From Anaeramoeba flamelloides (lineage: Eukaryota > Metamonada > Anaeramoebidae), in the NCBI GenBank assembly GCA_027625915.1, contig JANTQA010000015.1, positions 4,865,001 through 4,929,000 on the forward strand: a DNA stretch of 64,000 nucleotides, in the 5' to 3' direction. Below the pieces are notes generated by a model. The model was not told where the DNA came from and did not search any database. It worked only from the letters and a program-made list of their open reading frames with translations. Numbering within the stretch: the first letter of the stretch is position 1; each line of letters starts with the position of its first letter. The translations under genes were made by a program, and so were the position numbers. Of this stretch, positions 1 to 12,270 are shown one piece after another.

Positions 1-719
1 TTTTTTGGAATACTTTTATGAATGAATTTAGCAATAAATTCTTTTTATTTTAACATTTTTCGAATACATACTATCTTTTTTCTTATTTTTATCTTTTTAA
101 TTTTCTTTTATGAAATTGAATTAATCTTGAAATAAAAGTGTCATATTTTTTTCCAAACAAATAAAAGAATCGTTCCGTAAATACATATTACTTGGAAAAG
201 ATATTATTGTTCTTTTGTAAGATTGGGGAAATGTTTTGAAATTGTGTCTAATAAATATTAAGAGTAAAACAATTGAAAATTAAATTCAACAGCTATTTGG
301 TAAATATTACTTTGTAGCAGATCTTGAAAAAAAAATAAACCTTACTGGCATTAGCCTAATAAATTGGAAAAAATTTTCACAACATTTTCTTCATTTTCCT
401 TTTTCAAATAGAGATTACTAATTAGAACCTATTTCTTCCCTCAAAACTCCATTTTCACTGATTTCTTTTTCAAATAGAAAACACAAATTACAACCGGCTT
501 CTTTGAAAAATCTATTTGGTAATGCAAAAGAAAAATAAGGAAAATGTAGCAAAAATTCCCCCCCTATTTATTAGGCAAATACTATTAAGGTACTAGTAAC
601 TCTTATTTATTATTTTTAACCCAAAAGTAATAGAGTAATTATTTTACACAAGGATACGATTAAACCCGATAAGAAACCCCATTTTTCAACTTTAGAGAAA
701 TGAGCTATTGTTTTTAAAG
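1..719. other. Non-coding, A+T-rich, no gene seen
   Basis: I see no exon-like stretch on either strand. The sequence contains short motifs of the type 'tttttcaaataga' that echo the ends of the inverted-repeat element beginning at 722, so it may hold decayed copies of that family, but nothing can be delimited. Confidence 0.5.
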
Positions 720-721
720 TA

Positions 722-1423
722 AACTCTTTTTCAAATAAAAGTGCACAGAAAATTTCAAGAATAATACATAATTGAATCAAATTAATTGTAGTATCATTCT
801 AAAATATAAGAAACTCTTTAAAAGATAAAAAAAAAACCCAACTGAATATTTAAAACTCATTAAAACAAAACAATAAAAATCAAAATTAAATATTTTAAAA
901 ATTGGTGTACCCTTTTATTTGAAATCAGTAATCTCGTTTTGTAAATTGTAGGTGAAAAAAAATTATAAAATCAATAAAAAATTGTTGAACACGGTGAATT
1001 GGGGGAAAAGTTCTTGACTTTTGTTGATAACTCTTTACACGTCAAACTTTGGTTCTTTAAAGTTTCATTTTAAAGATAAAGACGAAATTCATCTGGGTAT
1101 TTTGTTGGAATTGTTTTTTTCAATATTTTCTTTTTTCTTTGTTCTACACATCAATCCAATAATGATCTTTCAAAATTCCTATATCTAGCTTATTTGAAAT
1201 CAAACTTAAACTGTTTTCTTTTTTATACTGATAGATTAAATCCAAATTGGTTTTTCTCTTATCTTGGTTTTTTTCATTTTTCAACTGTTCAATATCCATA
1301 AACAAAAAAAACAAAAAATGAATAATTAAAATGAAAATCACCAATAAGTAATTATCTTATGAACAATCAAATTCAATAGTACTGATGATTTAAGAGGTGT
1401 ACCCTTTTGTTTGAAAAAGAGTT
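722..1423. mobile_element. 0.7 kb terminal-inverted-repeat element, family T1, copy 1
   Basis: The left end (AACTCTTTTTCAAA...) is the reverse complement of the right end (...TTTGAAAAAGAGTT). Both ends are flanked by TA (720-721 and 1424-1425), as expected for a Tc1/mariner-type target duplication. A clearly homologous copy of about the same length lies at 35653-36368, which defines the element independently. A minus-strand open frame starting MDIEQL near 1298 lies in the part best conserved between the two copies, but I do not recognise it as a transposase. The element is probably non-autonomous. The inverted-repeat pairing and the second copy are direct observations; the superfamily is inference from the TA duplication. 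Confidence 0.7.
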
Positions 1424-1425
1424 TA

Positions 1426-2855
1426 GTTCATTTTTCCCAATTAAATTTTCAGTCAAAAGATCGGATACTTTTTTGTTTGAATTTTTGGATCCAAAACCAA
1501 AAAAAAAAAATTTATAAAAACATTTTTATTTAAATGAAATCTAAGTTTTAGTAATTTTGATGAGTTTTTAAGCAACAAATAACACTGGAAAATTTTAATC
1601 TTGTTTTTAAAAAACAATAAAAATAAATCAAATATTGAATCACTTGAAGATCTGAAACAATTGATCATTTATTTTATTCACCAATATTTATGAAATTACT
1701 TGAAATTTAAAAGACTTGTCAATATACTTTTTAAAATATCAAGAGTATAAAAAAGGAACTGTTTGTATTAAAATCAGGTATTTGATAATATCTATTATTT
1801 TTTTTATTATTAGATATATGCATTTGAATTGTTTTATTTGTTGCAAAATCTTGAAAAAATTGAGAAATAAATGTAAAGTCTATTTGATAAATTTAATCAT
1901 TGGGTTGTTAAAGACTCACTGGAAAAATTAAAATTGTGGTTATTAATTTTTGATTATAAATAATCAAATTGAAAAGTATTTCTTAAGATTATAAGTTGAA
2001 TTTTACAAGTTTTAAAAAAAGTGTTTTGGGAGTATTTTTAATTCAATTGTTTTGTTTTATTGTTTTTCACGTATTTTTATTTCTAATAAAAATAATAAAA
2101 TTTAGATTTGGTCTGTTCTTCGAATAAACTAAATTTATTTTTTTTAACAAGTTTACAATAATTATTGGAATTTTTTGAAATTAAGTAGATTTTTTATACT
2201 GAGTTATTTTAAAATTTGGTGGTTTTATTTTTGAAGTGTTTTTTTGTTACATTTCATTTAAAAAGAATAAGATTTCTTTCTTCTTCCAAAGAAAATAATT
2301 TTTTTTTTTTTGGAATTCAGTAGAAATATGTTTGGATTTTGAACTTTTTCAAAATAGTAAAAATGGATCAAACTTTTAAAAACAATAATCCATTTCAGAA
2401 AATAGCTCGAAAGTAAGTTAGTATTGTAGAATAATCAGATTTTTACATGGTTTTTCAATTCCAAGATTGTGTAAAATTTTTTTTTGGATTTGCTATTAAA
2501 TGTACTTGAAGATTTTTTTTTTGGTTACTACCCCCTTAATGGAAAAGTAGTCATCCATATTCTATTTTGATAAATTAAAATTTTGCAAAGGCTTTTCTTT
2601 GAGAAGAAAAATTTCTCTTTTGAAATAATTGAAGTCCAAGAGAAAAGTGGTGTCTCTAATTTCTTGTTCGGCTTTTTTGTTGGACTTTTAAATTTTCTTT
2701 TAAATCACAAAATTTCTTTTTGGGACTAAGATCGATCTGATTGTAAAATTGAACATCAACAAACAAAAACAAAAAACTTGGGCTTGATTAATTTAGAACT
2801 GGGTTCTTAGATCAACTCATCTTATTGAACCAAAGAAAAAATTTGTTTTCAAATA
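1426..2855. other. Non-coding stretch downstream of the C2 gene
   Basis: No convincing exon was found. An open minus-strand frame at about 2656-2760 (VDVQFYNQIDLSP...) was considered as a last exon of the C2 gene, but its reading phase does not fit and a better terminal exon exists at 2856-2866. Confidence 0.4.
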
Positions 2856-3552
2856 CTAAACATTTTCTGAAAGAAAAAGAAAGATTATTAAAATGAAAAA
2901 AAGAAAATACCTATTAAAATTTGGCTATTTGAGGATTTGCTTTGTACAAAATCTTGGGGGTAAGTTTCGGTATTCAATACCAGCCAAGACATTGGTAAAT
3001 GAAAAAAGTTTGGAAAGTTTTCTGCGGATAAACGAAATAGTTCTGAAATGTTGAAATCATACCTGCCCAAATAAAGATCTTCATCATTTTCTCGATACGA
3101 TTTGACAATGAAAATCAGATTCGAAAATGGGTTCTTAATTTTTCTTTGTTTTTGAAGTATAAATTGTAAGGCAAACAGAAAAAGAAAAACGAAAAAAGAA
3201 AAAGGTATAAAAAGTGTTGTGAATCAAAAAAAAAAAAAAAAAAAAAAAAAAAACAAACAAACAAAGAAATATATCTCTTCCATTTTGGTGTTGGTGTCGA
3301 TTCTTCAACCCGTGTCCTAAAAATTGAGTTGTCAGTTTTTATAATTAAATAAGGATTTACTATTCAATAATATACAAAATTAAAAAAAGGTTGCAAAAAA
3401 AAAAACACATTCAAGTAAATGTTTAATTAACAAAGGTTGCTTTGTTCAAAGGAATTTTAATAGTTTTTGATCTTACAATCTGTGATATTATTTTTGTTTT
3501 GTTCAAGGTTTCTTGCTCCAAATAATTTTAGTCTCAAAATCCCAAAATCCAT
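2856..3552 (-). CDS. Small single-C2-domain protein, four exons, 138 residues
   Basis: On the minus strand I assemble exons 3552-3477, 3359-3263, 3143-2911 and 2866-2856 (stop TAG). All splice sites are GT-AG, the reading phases match, and the coding sum is 417 bp. The protein begins MDFGILRLKLFGARNL, the first strand of a C2 domain. It continues with TDLNPYLIIK (the 'sDPYvkv' position, with Asn in place of the usual calcium-binding Asp), then RTRVEESTPTPKW (the 'kTkv...nPvWne' motif), IKNPFSNLIFIVKSY and DEDLYLGRYDFNISEL (the 'v.D.D...D.lG...i.l' half). A lone C2 domain would normally bind phospholipid membranes. The lost Asp suggests weak or calcium-independent binding, which is inference. 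The short introns (117, 119, 44 bp) contrast with other genes here. The last exon rests only on phase and a strong pyrimidine-rich acceptor, so the C-terminus is the least certain part. Confidence 0.65.
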
Positions 3553-3986
3553 CTTGGTTATTTAGTAAAATATGTAAAACAAAAATTTTGTATGAGAGAA
3601 AAAAGAAAAAAATAATTCTCTTTCAAATTTTGGAAAGAACTTATGATTTATCAAAGAGAAACAATTGACCAAATACGTGGTTTATTTGTGTATCCTAAAT
3701 GTGTACTATTAAATAAAAATAACAAAAAATTATGTTAATAAATTGGTAAAAAATTTCCCAGTAATCAGAGCTTCGACCAGTTTATCAAATAAAAAACCTT
3801 GTGTTTTTTTTCTCCTTTAAATATAGCACCTAATTCTATATTCAATAATATACCTAAGTTCAAATGATTTTTGAAAGTTAAACTCTTGATATTTGGAGAA
3901 AAATTTAAATTATGATTGCAATTTATTTTAACAATTTTTGTATATTTATTAATTATTTTATCAATTTTTTTGTTTTTAGATTAAGG

Positions 3987-4480
3987 CGTGAAAAAAATAC
4001 CTGTCATTAAAATAATCCCTTACAAGATTTTTAATTGTGAATATTAGGGAAATTATTGTGTAATTTCAAAAATTTAGAATCAAATTCCTTTTTTTAAGAA
4101 CCAAACTTTTTAATTATAACTCACCAACTTATGAGAATGATGATTAATGAAATCACAAATGCTTAAAACACCATTCAATCAATCAAAAAATAGGAATAAA
4201 AATTATTATATACCAAACTCAAGCAGGCCTCTATAAAACTTTATTGTTTTTTTTGGAAAAACTCGATCTACTTATGTTATCAAACTATTATTTGAGTATT
4301 CTATAGATACCCTACTTTAATGAACTTTATGTTGGTTTATTACTAGATTCAGAAAAAAATTGATTATTTATAAGTAGGATTTGATGGGAAATATTTGAAA
4401 TTACAAAAAAATTTTACTAATATTCACAATTTAAAATCTTGTCAGGGATTATTTTAATGCCCGGTATTTTTTTTACTGTG
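3987..4480. mobile_element. MITE family A, copy 1 (about 0.5 kb, inverted ends)
   Basis: The left end (gtgaaaaaaatacctgtc) pairs with the right end (ccggtattttttttactg), and the complementarity continues inward over about 60 bp around 'acaagatttttaattgtgaatatta'. The centre carries 'gatgattaatgaaatcac' and 'ctactttaatgaacttta' blocks shared with the copies at 7011-7482 (reversed), 17353-18327 and 63741-64000, and more faintly 13395-13872. No coding capacity is visible. The CAGTG-like terminus is compatible with Tc1/mariner or hAT ancestry; I cannot decide between them. Confidence 0.7.
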
Positions 4481-4674
4481 GAATTAATAATTTTGGATAA
4501 AAATTAACTTTCTTTTTTTTTTTCGAGAGAAAAATTATAGAATTGACTTTCTTTTTAAAAGAATTTCTTTTTTCAAAGTCGAACACTTAGTAACTAATTT
4601 AATATTTACTTATGGTTTATAATCGGTTACTTGGATCCTTTAAATGTTGAAGTTATTAAAAAAAAACATTTTCT

Positions 4675-4873
4675 TTTATTCCATTTCCACTTTTAAGAGA
4701 GATACTTTCAACAACATTTAAAGCACAAAAAAACCCCAAATTAAGGCACATGATTTAGAATTTTTTTTTTCAAAAATTATTTTATTAGAATTTGAATTTT
4801 TTGCCTTAATTTGAGATTTTTCTTGCACCTTACATTTGGCTCAAAGTCAAAATCTTAAAAGCTGAAATAACTG
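4675..4873. mobile_element. MITE family B, diverged copy
   Basis: This is a near-palindromic 0.2 kb element. The left half reads 'ttaaggcaca' and the right half 'ttgccttaatttgaga', and it ends in ACTG followed by TA. It matches the better-preserved copy at 31347-31543. No coding capacity is visible. Confidence 0.55.
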
Positions 4874-6287
4874 TATCATAGATAGTGATACTCTCTAAAA
4901 TCACGAGAATTTTCTAAAATCTTACTCAATTTTCAAATATTTTATAAAAAGAACAGTTTTTGGCTATTAGTAATTGATAAACCATTTCCAAAAAAGTAGT
5001 GCGGTTGATTTTTAAAATATATCATTTAATAAACTCGATTCTCATGAAAATATTTAAATATACAATCATTAATAATCATTTATTATTTCTGATAATAATT
5101 GAGTTAGTTTTTCTATATATTATTACATAAATAAAAGATATTAACTTTTCTGATCTCGATTTTATCTGACATTTTTTAGGGGTTAAAATTGGTGTTTATT
5201 AATTTCTGTTTGATTGCAAAAATCATTTCCATAACTTGTTTAATCTCAAAAATTTTCAAATAGAATTGGAAACATATAAATGTATTTGGTTATTTAAAAA
5301 ATCATTTGTATCCTTTCTATATTTCCAATTTTTTATTGAAATTGGTTGTATATTGTTTTCTCCAAAAAAATGTGATTTTTTTTTATTTTATTTTTTGGAC
5401 AATTTTAAACGGACATATTTAGAATTATACATCTTCATCATTGATTCAACCATTATGAATATTTAAATTTAATTTGATATTACCAATTAACGAATAGAAC
5501 CACTAAAAGTGATTATTTTTTATGAAATGTAAAATGAAAAAAAATATTCCTCACTTTTTTGGAAATATCTTATCTTTATCTTGAAATAGGGAATATATTT
5601 TTTGAAATTGATACAAAGATTTTTAATCGCTCAGAAAAATTGAATCTAGACTTTTTTTTGAATTTTTCTGAATTTTTATGTTTGATAATAAACTTCTTTT
5701 TTTTCTACTAATAAATTTCAAGAAAATATAATTTGATTTATACTTTCTATTTATTTTTTAGATACTTTTTTTGTTGAATAATAAAATGGGTGAAAATATT
5801 ACTATATTTTGATATTCTTTTTCTTTAATTTTTGAAGCCAAAAATTTTCAAAGGAATATATTTAATGATGTTATCTCAATTTATTTAATTTCCAAAAATT
5901 TTAATATTTATACATTGTTCTATATTGGGTGAACTTTAAATCCTAAACGATTTTCAGATTTTTTATTAAAAAAAAAAAAAGATAATTAGGTATAATTTTT
6001 ACTTCTAATTCCAATTTAACTACTGTTAGAACCCCAATTTTGAAGATGGGATTCTTGAAATTAAAAAATATTTCTCAGGTTTTTAATTTTGATCAAAAAA
6101 ATAATTTATATTCCTTAGAATAATATTTTCTCTTGAAAATAAATAATAAGAATCTTGAAACTTAAGGGGAAATAAAAGATCTATTATTTATAAATATTTT
6201 TTTACTACCTGTGAATCAATTTTTAAACTTTTTTTTTGTAGATAAATCATTTACAGAATTCAATTTTTGATTGATTTATTGAATAAA

Positions 6288-6426
6288 AAACTCAAATTTA
6301 GGAACATTTTTTGGAATTTTTTTTTACAATTTATTTTACTAGAATATGAATTTTGGGCCTTAATTTGAGATTTTTGTTGTGCCTTAATTTTCGTTAAATT
6401 TTGTGACTTAAAAGTGGAATTGACTG
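6288..6426. mobile_element. MITE family B, mostly the right half
   Basis: The sequence 'gccttaatttgagattttt' followed by 'gtgacttaaaagtgg' and 'gactg'+TA matches the right half of the family-B copy at 31347-31543. The left terminal repeat is eroded. Confidence 0.5.
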
Positions 6427-6548
6427 TAATCCAGTGGTATTTTTCAACTTATTTCTTGTTAAAATTTGATTTTTCAGAGAATACTCTCATTCTCGAAATT
6501 TACTAATTTATTTTTTATATTATCAAAAAATGAAATTTAATATTTCTC

Positions 6549-6569
6549 ATATATATATATATATATATT
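6549..6569. repeat. (TA)n microsatellite
   Basis: A run of about ten TA units, otherwise unremarkable. A longer run of the same type is at 30237-30270. Confidence 0.8.
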
Positions 6570-7010
6570 GGGGTTATTTCTTCTTAAAATAATCATTTTA
6601 ATCAACTTTTTGACAATCCAGATGTTTTTAGATCAATTCAAGATCAGAAAATTATTTTACTTTGAAATTAAATCAAAAGAATCTATTTTTTTTTAAAAAT
6701 GAGTTTTGGTACTAAATAAATTTTGTTTTTTTTTGATTCCTTGAGATAAGATAAAAATAATTTTTGTTGTTTTTGAAAAAATATTCTTAAAAGGGTACTT
6801 TATTTAATAAGAAAATTTTAATCTAAAACGATTTTAGTTGGAAGTTTTTCAAAATTACAATTCCAAATTTTAAAAACTACTTTTTCAGGTGAAAAAGGTG
6901 AAATTATTTATAAAAAAAAAACCTTGAAAGAGTTCCATAATCTTAATTATATTTATCCATTGAGAATATCTTGTACAAAAAAATTTTAATTTTTCATAAT
7001 TTCAGTTATA

Positions 7011-7482
7011 GTAGGAAAAAAAATACAGGACATGATTTTTAATGGTGAGTATTAGTAAAATTTTTGTATAATTTCAATTAAATCCTTATTATAAATAACC
7101 AATTTTTTTATGAGATTAGTAATAAACCTACCCAAAGTCCATCAAAGTAAGGTGTCTCTAGAATACTCGAGTAATTGTTAGATAGCCTAATGTAGATCAA
7201 CTTTTTTTGAAAAACAATCGAGTTTTATAGAGGTTTACTAGAGTTTGGAAAATTATAATTTTTCTTCTTGTTTTTTGATTGATTGAATGGTGTTTTGAAC
7301 AAGTGTGATTTCATCAATCATCATTCTAATAAGTGGGGGAGTTATAATTGAGAAAGTCCGATTCTTAAAAAAAGGAATTTGATTGTAAATAAATAGAAAT
7401 TACACAATAATTTTACTAATATTCACAATTAAAAATCTTGTCAGTGATTTTTTTTTCATGTCCGGTATTTTTTTTCACTGCT
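7011..7482. mobile_element. MITE family A, copy 2 (reverse orientation)
   Basis: The right end (catgtccggtatttttttt, then cactgct) is the best-preserved terminus of the family. Internally the copy runs opposite to the one at 3987-4480: 'attgattgaatggtgttttg' here is the reverse complement of 'caaaacaccattcaatc' there. Confidence 0.7.
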
Positions 7483-7955
7483 CTATTTTTACTTTTTTTT
7501 ACCTTAGAGTATCCTACCAAAATTCAATTTTAAAATTTCAGAATAACCTTATTCAAATCGATATAAACACAAAACAATTTCCCAAGGTGTTCTAAATATT
7601 TTATATTGTTACTTTTACCTGTTTGAAATATTTTCAATTTGAAATTGTGTACTTGAAATTCCTTAAACTCAATTTTTACAATTTTTTCAATCAAAAATCA
7701 ACTTTAAAAAAATCAATTTTTTTTGTTGTTTTTTCTTTGAAATTAGTAAATATTTTACCCCAATTTCTTCAAAATAAAACTTCTTTTTGAGAAGTGAATG
7801 TAAAATAACACAACAACCCAGCACCTTCCTCGGTGGGAAGTAGTCCTTAAATTTTTATAAAACCAACAATTACAAAAATGGAATCATTTTGATAACTCTG
7901 ATCATTTTTTCTGAAATTGTCCTTTCTTTCTTTTTGAAACAATATTTGGATCATC

Positions 7956-8351
7956 ATGAACCCAGAGTCTATCAAATTTAAAGCAATTCCTCAATCAACA
8001 TCACTTGGTTCAAGCATTGATTTCCACGTATCATTTGAAATTAACCAATCCATCTCCAACCTTGAACTAATTTTTTTATTTATTGGCGATTATTCCAACC
8101 AAAAATACACTTTCCAGCTTGGAACAAAAACACTAACAAACCTTTCTTTAGGATCCCATGATTACAAATACACATTTAAAAATAATTGCCTAGAGGAATT
8201 TAAATCAAATCTGGAATTTCTTGCCAACGTTGCAGTTTACCAAGTTCAATTTCACAACAAATCGATCCAAAACTCAATGCCAATTTTAAAAAATATTGTT
8301 CTCAATGTAAAAATTGAAAATTCACAATTAATTCAAGAAGTTTGGAAATAA
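7956..8351 (+). CDS. 131-residue beta-rich protein, possibly a diverged Asf1-like histone chaperone
   Basis: This is an intronless frame from ATG to TAA with clearly better base composition than its surroundings. I compared it by eye with Asf1. 'IDFHVSFEINQSISNLELIF' lines up with Asf1 'FQFEITFECIEDLSEDLEW', the following 'LFIGDYSNQKYTFQL' with 'IYVGSAESEEYDQVL', 'LSLGSHDYKYTF' with 'VPAGRHMFVF', and 'NVAVYQVQFHNKSI' with 'VTVVLITCTYRGQEF'. That order fits an immunoglobulin-like Asf1 core, which binds H3-H4 and hands it to assembly factors. The C-terminal part of Asf1, including its conserved H3-contact strand, is poorly matched and the acidic tail is missing. The gene itself is likely; the identity is tentative. 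Another Ig-fold chaperone, for example of the GMP-PDE-delta type, remains possible. Confidence 0.5.
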   Translation: MNPESIKFKAIPQSTSLGSSIDFHVSFEINQSISNLELIFLFIGDYSNQKYTFQLGTKTLTNLSLGSHDYKYTFKNNCLEEFKSNLEFLANVAVYQVQFHNKSIQNSMPILKNIVLNVKIENSQLIQEVWK

Positions 8352-8647
8352 TTCTTTTGTTATTACCCATTGAAAAAATGATCACAAACCAAGAATAAAT
8401 TTCTTTATTTTTCGAGAAATTTTGCTTTTTTAGCTTTCTGATGAAAAGAAAAACACGTTTTAGTTAATTGACCAAAAACAAGATGATAAGAATTTCTTTT
8501 TAAAAATCAGTTTGTTTGATAGGATTGGGTTTAGCAAAGGATAATACGTATTTTTTTATTTTCATACAAACAAACTAATCGATGGATTAAAAATAAAAAA
8601 AAAAATTCAATAACAGAAACAATAACAAAAGTTATTACGTTATTATT

Positions 8648-9211
8648 CCTTAAGGTTTACAATCCCTGAAACTGGAAAAAAGATTATCTTGTATTCGGTG
8701 TGTCAACTTGTTATTTTGGTTCTTAGCTGATCGATCCACAACTAAGTTTGGATCGTGTAGGTGGTTGAAAAAGGCTATTTTTGTGATTTTATTTTTTTTT
8801 TTTCCGAAATCTGAATTGATGAGTCTAAGATTAATTAATTGGAAGGTATTGAATTGAAAGTGTTAATTTTTGGGTTGTCAATTGAAATTATTATTTTCCT
8901 TTTACAGAGTTAGGAGTAAATAAAAAAAATTTTTTTTACAAGCATCAAATAATACAAAGCGTAAATAAAAATTTCAACATAGAAAACAAAAAACTCAATT
9001 ACTAATTAAATAACTTCCAATTAATTAATCTTAGACTCATCAATTCAGATTTCGGAAAAAAAAAAAATAAAAGCACAAAAATAGCCTTTTTCAACCACCT
9101 ATACGATTCAAACTTAGTTGTGGATCGATCAGCTAAGAACCAAAATAACAAGTTGACACACCGAATACAAGATAATCTTTTTTCCAGTTTCAGGGATTGT
9201 AAACCTTAAGG
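8648..9211. mobile_element. Element with 195 bp inverted arms (foldback type)
   Basis: The left arm 8648-8845 (ccttaaggtttacaatccct ... ttaattaattggaag) is almost exactly the reverse complement of the right arm 9014-9211, with a 170 bp A/T-rich spacer. The two arms match at well over nine bases in ten by eye, so the element is young or recently homogenised. A single related arm lies at 29951-30128. No coding capacity is seen in arms or spacer. Confidence 0.8.
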
Positions 9212-9282
9212 GACTATCATCTATCATGTAGAAATCTAAAATTCAAGAAAGTTATTATTGAAGCCAAATCATATTAGTGAAC

Positions 9283-11562
9283 TACTATTTGTTTCAAAAT
9301 AAATGGAACAAAATTTTCATTCAACTTTCCACAAATAGATTTTAAATCATCTAAAATATCCGATTTTTTATTCAAAAAAGAAGATTAAATTATTCGTTTG
9401 ACTATTGAGAATTGGGAACTTTGATATTTTATATTAATTCTTGAGATGTGTATTTTTTTTTGGAAAGACTGAATGAAAATTTTGATCTTTTTATTTTGCA
9501 ATTAACAGTAATGTCAAAATGGATTTTAAAAATTCTATTTGTTAAATAGTTCTAAAAGTTAATCTCATCTATAAAAAATGATAATTATGTAATAGTCAAA
9601 AATTCAAAGAATTTGAGAAAAAAATCGGAATTTCGCGACAAATTTAAATGAAAGATAATCACCAATCTCAAAGACTTCAAAGTTGAAAAAGATCTTTCTT
9701 TAGGGTCTACCCACTTGCCTTGGATTTTCTCAATACCCAAAGAATGCCTTGGAACGAAAAACGATAATTGTGAAATTCCCCTTATTTTGATTAAAAAAAT
9801 GGTAAAACAAAAAAAATAATTTCAGAGGATTATCAACAAAAAATTCAAATAACCTCAAAAAAAATATTGAGAGGATCTCTTAAACAAATAATTCAATTAA
9901 AAAAGCCTAAAATTCACAATTCAAAAATCTCAAATTTTAAAAAAAAATCCAAACCGTTTCTTATTTTAAATTTCGAAATGATTTAAAAATCTTCAATTTG
10001 GAATAATTGTTTTCTTTTAGTGTATGAGTGATTTAATTTGGTAAGGGTCGAGTTCTTACTCTCAAAATTATTTTTCTGAAATGGAAAAAAAAAATTTTGT
10101 ATTATTTTTATGAGTGCCTAATAGCAATCAAAAAACCAACCTACATGCGAAGTGACGATCAATCTCCAAAAATCAACAATCAAAAAGGAGGAAATTTTGA
10201 GAAAAAACTTCAAAGAGCTACACTCAATTTCCAATTAGAATGGCTAGAATATATAATTTTGAATTCTATTGTGAATTATTTTTGAAATGTCACTCTTTGG
10301 CTCTTTATGAGATCTTCAAGATTTTTTTTTCATTTTTTTTTCTTTTCTCAAATGAGTTATTTTTTTTATCAAGAATGTTACAAAATCCTTACTTTATTAA
10401 AGTTTCAGAGTTTCAAAATAACCACTAATTAGATTTAATTGAATTAAATTGAAGGTTTACTTTAGGAAAACAATTTCGTTTTCAATCGAAGAAATTTAAT
10501 ATTTAGAACAGTTAAGATTTGAAACAGAAGTTATTTTGTTTTTAAAATTTGATTTTTAGGAATTGATGATCTCCTTTTAAACTTTTTTTTGAAATATGTT
10601 TTTAGAAACGCAGAATGTAAACTTTTTTTTTATAATTGAATTTTTTGTTAATATGAGAACCTCTCAATATTTTTTTGAGGTTATTTGAATTTTTTGTCAA
10701 AGTGAGAGATCCTCTTAAATTATTTTTTTTTGTTTTACCATTTTTTTAATCAAAAAATGGGTAATTTCACAATTATCGTTTTTCGTTCTAAGTCATTCAT
10801 TGTGTATGGGGCAAATCCATGATAAATAACTAGACCCTTAAATAGCACTTATTAAAAATTTAATAATTTCAATGGGGTTGAGGGTGAAGAACAGCAAAAT
10901 TTCTCGTAACTTCTGATATATTCCATTTTATGTGTTGACATTTTTGAGTATTTATGATTTATGTATATTTGCAATTTTATGGTGTTTTTTTAATTTTTAC
11001 AGAGACTATTCCAATCAGAACAAACATAAAAAAAAGCAAAAACTTAAATTAGACTTTTTTTTATAGTGGAGAAAAGGGCACTTACACTTTATTTTCTGGT
11101 AATTAATCACTTCTCATACACTCGAAAATTCTTTAAAAAAAACTTGGGTGGTCGTATCACTTAAACTTGTAATTGCCAAACCTCTTCAAGATAAATTTTG
11201 AATTTTGGAGATCAGAAAATATTTTTTTTATTTATTACAAATTTTCGAAGAAAAACACATAAATTATTAATTATTTCAAGATCTCTTTTCTCAACATTCT
11301 TTTAATTCAACAAATAGGTTGTTACTAAGAATACTGTTAATTTAAAAATGAAAAGATCAAAATTTTCATTCACCTTTCCCAAAAAATCACATTCAAAAAT
11401 TAAATTAAATCATCAAAAGTTCCCAATTCTACTGAAATTAATAATTTAAGCTTCTTTATAGATTATTTAACATTTGAAAGGTTGCATGATTTATAAACCT
11501 GTTTTGAGTTGAAAAGCTGAATGAAAAATTTGTTTCATTTATTTTGAAACAAATAGTACAAT
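9283..11562. mobile_element. Composite: two inverted copies of a 0.23 kb MITE around an inner inverted repeat
   Basis: The outer unit at 9283-9515 (ctatttgtttcaaaataaat ... gaaaattttgatcttttta) recurs inverted at 11330-11562, and a free-standing copy lies at 63455-63702. An inner inverted repeat lies between them: about 9736-9885 pairs with 10640-10795 (gaacgaaaaacgataattgt and its complement). The structure could be two MITEs flanking a third foldback element, or one larger element with compound ends. No transposase-like frame is visible in the 0.75 kb centre. Confidence 0.55.
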
Positions 11563-12270
11563 ACCCTGGGTTAATGAAATTTGGGTGTCCTTTAGGTAAC
11601 CTTTTGGGGTTAAGATTACACATTTGTATTAAAATTTCTGAATTTATCTTCTTTTTAGAATCCAAACCAAAGACAAGTAACCACACTACAAAGCACTTAG
11701 GCTCTCACAATCGAAAATTAATGACAATCCTTAAATATTAAAAACATATAATATCTTTAAAAAAGAAAGAAACTTGGAAAAAATCTTATTATCAAAACCA
11801 TTAGCAAGATTTTGAGTATTCAAATCCAACAGAATTGAAAAAATTCAAAACAAGAAAGTTTTTTCTCTGTACCACATGGTAGTAAACATACTAAAATATA
11901 CACAACATTTCAATTGTCTTCTCCTACAAAAAGCTGTGATTTACCGATTCAATTACCATTAACATGACTGTGTCTCAATAAAGTTTCTCAAGGAGTACCG
12001 ATCAAAAGGGTGCTTGAAAAAATAAAAAAAAATATTCGTAATCACGCAAAAATTATTTTCTTTTTTCTTTGGTTATTTGTTGGAAAATTTTAACTTTCAC
12101 AAAAAAAAAAAAAAAAAAGGGAACAAGGTAATGCAACTAAAAGACTTTTCGAGCCATTTGAAAATGAAAAAAAATAAAGAGTTTTTGTATTTAATAATCT
12201 TGATTTTATTCATTAAAATTAAACAAAAAGCGTTTTATCAAAAAGTAAAAAGTATTTTGGGGTTGATTAC

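Larger units (their letters stand above)
3553..7955. other. Intergenic MITE field between the C2 gene and the Asf1-like gene
   Basis: The stretch holds two copies of MITE family A, two of family B and a TA microsatellite, each listed separately. The remaining sequence is poly(A)/poly(T)-rich. An open frame at 5236-5466 encodes only Phe/Leu/Ile-rich low-complexity sequence and is not supported as a gene. Confidence 0.5.
8352..12270. other. Intergenic region made largely of nested inverted repeats
   Basis: No gene is supported. Short open frames at 10097-10285 and 10240-10428 lie inside a composite inverted-repeat structure, lack homology I recognise and overlap each other. Frames on both strands at 11456-11741 are mirror shadows. 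The repeats are listed separately. Confidence 0.5.

Noticed and set aside
2656-2760. Alternative last exon of the C2 gene
   Set aside because: Open frame with reasonable composition, but its acceptor phase does not match exon 3; the 2866-2856 exon fits phase and has a stronger pyrimidine tract.
10097-10428. Small genes inside the 9.3-11.6 kb composite repeat
   Set aside because: Two overlapping frames, no homology, no splice-site support, and located in the centre of an inverted-repeat structure.
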